NCBI GenBank assembly: GCA_018340805.1
Contig: JACMZG010001914.1
Coordinates: 48,859,104 to 48,923,103 of the forward strand
Direction of reading: 5' to 3'
DNA from: Microvelia longipes
Taxonomy: Eukaryota; Arthropoda; Insecta; Hemiptera; Veliidae
Length of the DNA: 64,000 nt
Shown: one piece after another, positions 56,585-64,000 of the stretch
How the letters are laid out: every line of letters starts with the position of its first letter
Numbering within the stretch: the stretch's first letter is position 1
Translations under genes and position numbers: made by a program
The notes under the pieces: generated by a model
Told to the model about the DNA's origin: nothing
What the model saw: only the letters and a program-made list of their open reading frames with translations
The model's database searches: none

Positions 56585-57700
56585 TCATAATACGAAAAGT
56601 CGGCTACGAGGTACCTCGGTACTTTTCCTCATTACATCGAATTTGCTACGCTCATCCTCTTTGCATCAGATTCGCTTCACTCGTCCTAAGAAATACACTT
56701 CGCCAAATTTATACTGCAACATGCCTTTGGACTCGCTTCGCTCGTCTTCAGATAGTAAATGCATCCGTATCATTTTCGGAGGTCACCCATACAGCACTGA
56801 CCACGCTCAATTCTCCTTGATTTTTATGACCCTACAAAAATCATGGATATTCTTGTCGTATTGAAACGAAACTTAGTGTACTTATTTATTAAGTAAAGGT
56901 GTATAATTGTACCAAGTTTCAACTTAATTTTGTATACATGTATAGGTATACATACATACATAGGTGTATGTATGTATAGGTATATATATGTAGGTGTATT
57001 GTGTATGTATCTATTTTTGTATGTATTTATTTGTGTGTATATATGTATGTGTGTGTATGTGTATATATGTATGTTATGTATATGTATGTATTTGTGTGTA
57101 TGTGTATAAATGTATGTATGTATGTGTGTGTGTATATATGTGTATGTATGTATGTAAGAGTAAGCACTTAGCATATAAGTTTTAGAGTGATGTTTTTGAG
57201 TAATTAGAGTATAGTTAGACACAGATATTCCTTCCACAACTCAGGGCACTCCGCCTTTAAAGTGGAAGATTTTCCGATAGCCACTGTTATACCACAACAA
57301 CCAAATGGTCACTATATGATTAATGATCATATTCTATATTAATATGATGTTTATGCCACTTCTTTAGTTTATGTGACCCTATTTTTCTTTGAATCAATTT
57401 ACTAATTAATTTATTAGAAGCGAATTATAAATATTAAGGAAGGGATCATCTAATCTAAAGAAATGGCATGTTTAATACATATATAAGAAATTATTTATTT
57501 ATATAATGTTGTGTATTATTTGTAAAAGTTGGTAATAAAACAATTAAAAAAAATTTAGATTGTTTTCTGATTTTTTAAAACTTTTTAAACACACACGTCA
57601 TAAAAATTGAACTAATGCTGATAATGACTATTAAGTGTTATTATGTTAATGTTGTTCAATTTATTATGTTAATATCAGCGTAAATTTTATCAAAGTATCT
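56585..57700 (-). mobile_element. R1 copy interrupted by TGTA/TGTG microsatellite
   Basis: R1 order ACGAGGTACCTCGGTACTTT, CGAATTTGCTACGCTCATCC, CTTCGCTCGTCTTCAG, CACTGACCACGCTCAATTCT, GTACCAAGTTTCAACTTAAT. It then breaks for about 600 bp and resumes at about 57,558 with TTGTTTTCTGATTTTTTAAA and CACACGTCATAAAAATTGAA. The insert holds TGTA-type repeats (56,935-57,160). The long minus-strand His/Thr/Tyr-rich frame across them is a repeat artefact. Confidence 0.7.
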
Positions 57701-57829
57701 TTCAAGTCAAGTCAAGAAGTTCTGTGTAAACCTAGTTCTCAAAAAAAGGAAGATTTAAAAGAGTATGATCATAAGGCCACTGGGCTTAATTAAAAATGTA
57801 TTTTGAATTAATAATATATAAATAAAATG

Positions 57830-58405
57830 TAACATGTAAAAATTATGACAAAAGCATAGGTCATTACAAAAATAAGTTAAAATAATCATTAAAACTATTT
57901 AAAATTTTATAAATTCTAGTGAAACTAATTTAAGAAAAAAATACATAATAAAATATAACAGACAAACAAGACGACAAGACAAACATGACTAGATAGTAAT
58001 GGTTTTAGAGACAGGTACTCAGTAATATTATAAAAAGGATTCTTTAATAAGAATTCCTTTAACTGCTTTTTAAAATTCTTTAAAGGTAACTTTTGACTAG
58101 TATAATCTAACTTATTAAATAACTTAATACCTTACACTGAATGCCCAACTTGGGACTTATTTAGCCTGTGCATTGGTACTGGCAGCAAATGTTTGGACCT
58201 AGTACTAAACTATGATTGACTTTATTTTTCAAAAAATCAGCCTCATTTGATTTAATATAAAGTAAAGCATTATAAATAAATAAATTCACTATTGTTAAAA
58301 TATTAAGTTTTTTAAATAGAGGTTTGCAGAGTTTACTTGGTTTTGATCTGGTCATAATCCTAAGCATCTTTTTTTCTTGTATAGACAGTCTACTAGTCCA
58401 GTGTA
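57830..58405 (-). pseudogene. Non-LTR ORF2 C-terminal fragment
   Basis: On the minus strand the segments QEKKMLRIMTRSKPSKLC, LFKKLNILTIVNLFIYN and ALLYIKSNEADFL give the usual post-RT C-terminal region. After a frame break, IKLFNKLDYTSQKLPLKN and FKKQLKEFLLKNPFYNIT complete it, ending near 58,015. Sequence to about 57,830 is probably 3' UTR. RT core and endonuclease are missing. Confidence 0.75.
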
Positions 58406-58419
58406 TTTATTCATTACAA

Positions 58420-58890
58420 GTAGTATCGGAATCTCTGAACATTTATAAGTCTGCTGTATCAGACTCTCTGAACAATTATAGGTCAGCTGTATCAGACTCT
58501 CTGAACATTTATAAGTCAGCTGTATCAGACTCTCTGAAATTATAGGTCAGCTGTATCAGACTCTCTTAAAATTTATAAATCAGCTGTATCAGACTCTCTG
58601 AACATTTATAGGTCAGCTGTATCAGACTCTCTGAACATTTAAAAGTCAGCTGTATCAGACTCTCTGAACATTTATAGTTCAAGAATATCGGACTCTCTGA
58701 ACATTTCGTATAGGTTCATACCCATACATAAACAATAAATTTAAAAACAAGATTTGTAAAAGATACAAAAAATTGCATTTGTTGTAGTTTTACTGATATG
58801 GGTAGAGAGCTCACTCTGATTTACTTAACCGATATTCTTGACCTATAAATGTTCAGAGAGTCCGATACTCCTGACCTATGGATGTCTCAC
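58420..58890. repeat. 33-bp minisatellite with an inverted terminal unit
   Basis: About eight units of 33 bp (CTGTATCAGACTCTCTGAAC then ATTTATAAGTCAG) run from 58,425 to 58,712. About 130 bp on, CTTGACCTATAAATGTTCAG and AGAGTCCGATACTC (58,838-58,875) is a unit in inverse orientation. This is again a tandem array bordered by its own inverse. Confidence 0.8.
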
Positions 58891-59278
58891 AAATGGATTC
58901 CGCATGCGCTAAAAGGTGGACATTTGTTGGACGAGGCAACCTTTCCCATCCTTTAGGGATAAAGAAGAAAAATGCCCATCACTTTTAAGTTTGTTTATTT
59001 TATTTTTTAAATATTTTTTTAAAACTTCATAAAAACAGATTTACTGACAAGCTGACGTGATGGCGCTTGGCCTGAAGGGTCAAACCCGTTTACCCCGCCC
59101 CGCCCTGTCTGTCGTCTCCGTCAAACTTCAGCTCTTAACCCCTAATTATTTTTTATACATGGGGGTAAATAGTGGGTTTTAGCGAATTTTCAAAGAAAAA
59201 ATGAGCTTATGAGGTTGGGTTCATGGAAGGGTGGAGTGGGGAGAGATGGATTTTTTGATGTGGGGGACTCACTGATGA

Positions 59279-59530
<252 letters not shown>

Positions 59531-59589
59531 ATTTTAGTATAATATTATCATGAATAATAAAATAGAAAATTGAATATTAGAGCATTTGA

Positions 59590-59655
59590 AACATATTTAC
59601 GGCTCTCAGGGGCTTCGCGTAATCTCATTGTAACACTCTCTAAGAATGTGTTAAG
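59590..59655 (-). repeat. R2 fragment
   Basis: GGCTCTCAGGGGCTTCGCGT, AATCTCATTGTAACACTCTC and GAATGTGTTAAGG match R2 in reverse complement. Confidence 0.5.
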
Positions 59656-59657
<2 letters not shown>

Positions 59658-59694
<37 letters not shown>

Positions 59695-59776
59695 AAATAT
59701 TATATATATATTATATATAATATACATATATAATATATATATATATATAATATATATATATATATATTTATAATAT

Positions 59777-59867
<91 letters not shown>

Positions 59868-59897
59868 ATATATATATATATATATATTAATATATAT

Positions 59898-59936
<39 letters not shown>

Positions 59937-59949
59937 ATGTATATATAAA
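59658..59949. repeat. TA microsatellite, about 290 bp
   Basis: The longest TA tract in the window, with many AA/TT interruptions and a few GT steps. Confidence 0.92.
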
Positions 59950-60182
59950 TTGAGTATACCGTATGCAGTGTAGAAAACCTATGTTATCTATACATACATA
60001 GAAATATATTACTTATGTTACTATTTTGATGTTTCAAAATTGAACCTATCAGATCTCTAGAAGTACGCAAGTAAAGTCTTTAGAAGTAAACATATCTTCA
60101 TGTATACATGTATATACATAGATATATTATTACTAGAGAGGCTCTTTCAAAACAGCAGCCTGAACAACTTTTAATTATTAAA

Positions 60183-60985
60183 AATCAAGTACGGGGTACA
60201 TGGGAACTTTTCCTCATCACATCGGATTTGCTACGCTCATCTTCCTGCTTCGGACACGCTTCGCTCGTTCTCAGAATATACAATTCACAAAATTTATACT
60301 ACAGCATGTCTTCGGACTCGCTTCGGTTGTCCTCAGATAGAAAATGCATCCGTTTAATTCTCAGTGGTCATTCATACAGCACTGACCACGCTCAATGCTG
60401 CATAACTTCTATGATCCCTCAAACATCATGTCGTATTGATTATATTCGTATTTAAACGAAACTTAGTGAACATATTTTTACGAGAAGGTGTATAATTGTA
60501 CCAAGTTTCAACTCGATTGGATTGTTTTCTGATTTTTTACATCTTTTTAAACGCACACGTCATAAAAATTGAAGTAATGCTGATAATGAGATAAAACTTG
60601 GCACGTATGATATTCTTATATATGGCTACATGCGTGTCAAATCTCAATCTGATCGCGTTTTATGATCTCATCATTTTTTTGCGTTTTATGATTTTTCGAA
60701 AATTTTGCAACTAAGTCATTGTTGCGGATTAATGACGTCATAAAAAATATTTTCCGAATAGCACAACTACAGCGGTTGTCTAATTTTTGTACAAAGTTTC
60801 AACTCTCTAGCATAAATGCACTAGGAGCTACGATGATGACAGACAACGATGAGAACTTTGTGAAAACCACTCAGGATGCCTTAAAAACACCTAAAACGGA
60901 TAATTCCGGTGACATCCCGGTTTCGGATTTTTTTGCTAACATCATACTTTTTCTATATACCAACGGTATAAATAAGGAAAAGTAA
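60183..60985 (-). mobile_element. Dispersed family R1, best-preserved copy
   Basis: About 800 bp. It starts AAATCAAGTACGGGGTACAT and has the CATCGGATTTGCTACGCTCA, GCTTCGCTCGTTCTCAG and GACTCGCTTCGGTTGTCC blocks. Next come CAGCACTGACCACGCTCAAT, GTACCAAGTTTCAACTCGAT, ACGTCATAAAAATTGAAGTA and CTAAGTCATTGTTGCGGATT. It ends with GTTTCAACTCTCTAGCATAA, GGAGCTACGATGATGACAGA and a CGGTTTCGGATTTTTTTGC end. No microsatellite is inserted at the usual site. The plus frames over it are not genes. Confidence 0.8.
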
Positions 60986-61194
60986 AGAACAGTTGTTCTA
61001 AACTTCGATATCATGAAGCAGTGAAACATATGATAGACTACTGAACATATAGATTAGTAACAGTACTCTGAATGACCGACGTGAGGAAGACGCCTTTACC
61101 AGGTGTCCCTTAGACGATTTTAGTAGTGTCATTAACAGTTTTCCAATGGACTGTTCAATAGTAAATAGTATTATAATACTATTTAGCTTTGAGG

Positions 61195-61325
61195 ATCCAT
61201 TTAGATCCTCAAAGCCTCGGGAACCAACCTCATGTGGTATTGGCGACTGCTACGGTCAAAGTGTTATCAATCTCGTATAAACTAAGAGCATAACCTGGGA
61301 TGCGAACCTCAGATCTTCGTTTAGT
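61195..61325 (-). mobile_element. SINE family S1, partial copy
   Basis: CGGGAACCAACCTCATGTGG, GGTCAAAGTGTTATCAA and GAGCATAACCTGGGATGCGA match the S1 body and B box in reverse complement; the A box is lost. Confidence 0.7.
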
Positions 61326-61537
61326 TAAAGATTAGTATACTAGTAGTAGTAGCAATATGGGGGAGTGGTAGTAACTACCAGGCAAGTAGGCCACGTTGTT
61401 GGGCCCTTTTTGCCAGCTCCCTAAGATAGCGTTCTACTCCTTTTATTTTTCAAGTGTAGGTATATTTCATCTAATCTAGACCAAAGAGCCGTGGATTTCT
61501 ATGGTTCTTCTCATGCATTTTTCATGCAATCATACAT

Positions 61538-61569
61538 ATTTTCACTGACTCTTATGAGTCAGTGAAAAT
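61538..61569. repeat. Short perfect hairpin
   Basis: ATTTTCACTGACTC, loop TTAT, GAGTCAGTGAAAAT. The next 70 bp continue with GTGAAAATGAAAAAG-type simple repeats, so it may be a slippage product. Confidence 0.6.
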
Positions 61570-61749
61570 GAAAAGTTGAAAATGTAAAAAGTGAAAATGA
61601 AGTGAAAAAGTTGAAAATGAAAAAGTGAAAAGTCTAATGAAAACTAGGAACAACATGTGCTTTTGCTGTTAAACCAAACCTCCATACACTTTAAACTACA
61701 AGGCAGAAACAGTATAGTATTATAATGAATTTACTATGAGGGTCCTAAA

Positions 61750-61985
61750 TTTAGCCTATACCCAGATTCATTTAGGGTAAGGGATCTTTAACGAGTAACA
61801 CCGGCTTTACGTCCCTTCTGAAGGACGTGGTACGCAGAATTTTTATCCCTCTCATAAAAATCCCAGAGGTCCGTGCTGGGATTGAACCCATCACTAAATC
61901 AACTCGGAAGTTTAAAGTCCATTCATTCTTAGTATTAGCCGCGTACCTTATCCACTACACACATGGGTGACTCTTAAGTTTAGTA
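61750..61985 (-). mobile_element. tRNA-derived SINE, third family (S3)
   Basis: On the minus strand an A box (GTAGTGGATAAGGTACGCGG) and a B box (GGGTTCAATCCCAGC) lie about 50 bases apart. They are followed by a body with GTCCTTCAGAAGGGACGTAA and a tail toward 61,750. Similar CCTTC..GGGACGTAAA body blocks occur in several invertebrate SINEs. No target duplication recognised. Confidence 0.65.
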
Positions 61986-61989
61986 TACT

Positions 61990-62379
61990 AAAGCTTTAAC
62001 AACTTTAGCACGGAGGCAGCTCGTAAATAGTGTGACACCATTAAATCATTGAGGTAGTAAATGTGTTTCAACTTCATATAAGTATAACAATAATAGTATT
62101 TTTCTTCTTTAATAACTTCCACAAGAAATGTCACCTCAAGGGTGTCCTTAAAGACTGTTCTTTTCAACACTTTCGTTTTTCACGAATTTTCCAATATTTT
62201 CCTCCAGCTTTTGCAAAGATGTTTTATTTGTTAGAAGTGTGGTAAGATGTAACGATTTCTCATATCTTGTGCTCGAAGATGCTTTTAAGAGTATTTTCCT
62301 TTAGTGGGTTCTTAACGCACTATCAAGAAAAAGGTTTTCCCTTATAAGAAAGAAATACACCATTTTTTCACCCATTCAT
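61990..62379. other. Non-coding spacer, nothing recognised
   Basis: Short overlapping frames on both strands without motifs. Confidence 0.4.
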
Positions 62380-62870
62380 TTTCCCCATACCTTCTCTATA
62401 TCTTTTTTCCTTCTTTCTCCCGAACTCTACTTTATTACCACCTACTCGTTTTCCACTTCTGTCCTGCCGGCATCTTCTGCTTCTTTCTCTCTGTTTTCCC
62501 CACAGCTTCGGCCACATCTGACAGCTTTTTTCCTACATTTTTTCTCTCCTTCTTTCTGACTCTATCCTAGTTTCCTACTACTCACTTCTTCCTTATGCAT
62601 TTTCGCTATCAACTCCCCTCCTTCCCTATATCAAGCAGACCTATCCCTCTTCCTTCTATCACAAATTTCTTCTATCATCCTACCTTTTTCCCCTTTCTCA
62701 CATCTGCCTCTACCCCACCCTCTATTACACGATCTATTCGATTCCACTACGCCTTCCCATTACCGCAAAGGGCCCTTCTCATCCCATTTTTCTTAATATC
62801 CTATTACTCAATTCCACCCCAACCAACAAAATTCCCTTACCCTTCCAAAACGATTAACTTATAAGATTTT
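62380..62870. repeat. Pyrimidine-rich stretch (C/T strand bias)
   Basis: Nearly 500 bp with strong C+T bias on the plus strand (TTCTTCCTT, TCTCCC, CCTTCC words) without a fixed period. The Pro/Ser/Phe-rich 89-codon frame at 62,595-62,864 simply reflects the bias. Confidence 0.7.
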
Positions 62871-63520
62871 CCATCCATAACATTAAAGGAGCAGTAAAAA
62901 TACAATTTATTTTTACGACACAGCTTTTCTTTTATGCATATTTTCCTCATAACCATATTTCTGCAAACCCATTTTTTCTCCCTTGTTTCCCAAAGTCCCT
63001 TTTCTATAAAAGACTATGAAAATAAATTATTAAGTTGATCCTACTCAACAAAACAATAAATTGACTTTCAATATTTTATGCTGGAAATCGCTATCCACTT
63101 GTTGCAAAAACCAGCTATTATATATTTGAATAAAAAATATAAAGATGCAAATTATTTTTCATATGAGTTTGTTTTGGCTTAATGGCATAGGACATGTTGT
63201 GTCCATGTCCATGAAGTCATACGAATATCACAATAACACCCTTGGTGACTGAAGATGACTATGACACGTATCTGACTCTGACTCTCTGATATGAAAGAGG
63301 CATGTATGCTAGTAGTAGTATTATCCACATCTACTTCAGTATCACGTTATTTTTGAGCCCTTCTTATAGGGGTGCTGCTTTTTCATTTGAAGGAGGAGGG
63401 TGTTTTAACACTCGCATTATCAGCATTAGTTTAATTTCTTTGAAATAACTAGTTAAAAAAATTGTTAAAAATAAAAAATTATGTAATTGCGATGAAATAT
63501 TGTAAAAGTGTAATTATTTA
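62871..63520. other. Non-coding spacer, nothing recognised
   Basis: No repeat or coding frame recognised, apart from a GACTCTGACTCTCTGATATG simple patch near 63,275. Confidence 0.4.
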
Positions 63521-63740
63521 CGTTGTTTATGTATACTAAGTTTCGTGTCACATGTATATTTATGGTTTTGCTGTATCATAAAAGTTACTGCCTGTTTATC
63601 ATAGGTCAGTGCCTGGATGGGTGTCCACTAGGGATACAAGTATATTTTTACAAACTGAGGGCAAGCGAAGCGAGTCCGAAGACGTGTAGCAGCATAAATT
63701 TGACATTTGACAAATAAATGTCAGCATAAATTTGACAAAG
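63521..63740 (+). mobile_element. R1 fragment at right edge
   Basis: TACTAAGTTTCGTGTCACAT, GGTCAGTGCCTGGATGGGTG, CAAGCGAAGCGAGTCCGAAG and ACGTGTAGCAGCATAAATTT follow R1 order in plus orientation. A TGTCAGCATAAATTTGACA-type block is repeated just after. Confidence 0.65.
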
Positions 63741-63821
63741 GACATTTTAGAAGTAAAAAGATAATTTTCAATTTTTCCATTATTCAAAATATGATTGTTA
63801 AATTAAAATATAATATGCGAG

Positions 63822-63900
63822 ACAGTGACGGTTTCAAGGGGGGGCACAGGGGGCACGTGCTCCCCCCCCCCCCCCCCAAACCAAGAAGAAAAAAAAATAA
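63822..63900. other. G/C homopolymer patch, possible hAT-type terminus
   Basis: CAGTGACGGTTTCAAGGGGG followed by G- and C-runs around GGCACGTGCTCC resembles the first bases of hAT-like elements (CAGTG.CGG), but the element would run out of the window. Confidence 0.3.
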
Positions 63901-64000
63901 AGAAAAATAAATAAAAATTAAAAAGTAAAATAAATAAAATAAATATGAAAAATTGGAAAAAGTTATTGTTGAAGTCTGTATACGAAAAAAAATAACACAA

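Noticed and set aside
56824..57237. 137-codon minus-strand frame rich in His, Thr, Tyr and Ile
   Set aside because: It translates a TGTA/TGTG microsatellite; the composition is that of the repeat.
62595..62864. 89-codon Pro/Ser/Phe-rich frame
   Set aside because: Product of a strand-biased pyrimidine tract with no sign of selection on codons.

Overview
The window is AT-rich animal nuclear DNA, very probably from an arthropod. One clear protein-coding gene is spliced across about 12.7 kb with GT-AG introns. The rest is a dense mixture of SINEs, APE-type non-LTR retrotransposons, non-autonomous TIR elements, palindromic foldback elements, minisatellites and long TA tracts. I could not identify the species. 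No bacterial-style operons, rRNA genes or intact tRNA genes were seen.

Layout. 1-14.5 kb holds transposon debris: a 540-bp TIR element with an 8-bp target duplication, an RNase H/zinc-knuckle remnant of a non-LTR element, tRNA-derived SINEs (one with a 13-bp target duplication), two minisatellites, and a dispersed family of about 0.8 kb called R1 below. 14,779-26,956 is one giant palindromic element: arms of about 6.1 and 5.2 kb around a 0.9-kb spacer. It has sharp AG...CT termini and a 6-bp duplication (CCTAAA), and it sits inside a 41-bp tandem repeat. A segment of about 0.85 kb is duplicated across the window's single N in the left arm, which looks like an assembly fault.

27,145-39,843 is an apolipoprotein D/Lazarillo-type secreted lipocalin. 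Four constant exons are followed by two homologous terminal exons of equal length and phase, which predicts two 188-residue isoforms with different C-termini. The introns carry a SINE, a 0.7-kb palindrome, a hairpin element, a truncated reverse transcriptase and a degenerate repeat. A 27-bp minisatellite lies between the two terminal exons.

40-48.5 kb holds an AT-rich 34-bp satellite, a short block of overlapping reading frames with a densovirus NS1-like motif (probably an old viral insertion), a nearly full-length but frameshifted non-LTR retrotransposon on the minus strand, and a 0.63-kb palindromic element. 48.5-64 kb is again repeat debris: a second copy of the 540-bp TIR element in opposite orientation, long TA tracts, a 1.38-kb palindrome, a 290-bp MITE with a paralogous empty site in the same window, inverted-repeat-flanked minisatellites, further R1 copies, SINEs and a pyrimidine-rich stretch.

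Only the lipocalin looks like a functioning host gene. The giant palindromic element ends about 190 bp upstream of its start codon and may affect its promoter. All reading was by eye, so boundaries marked approximate could move by tens of bases.
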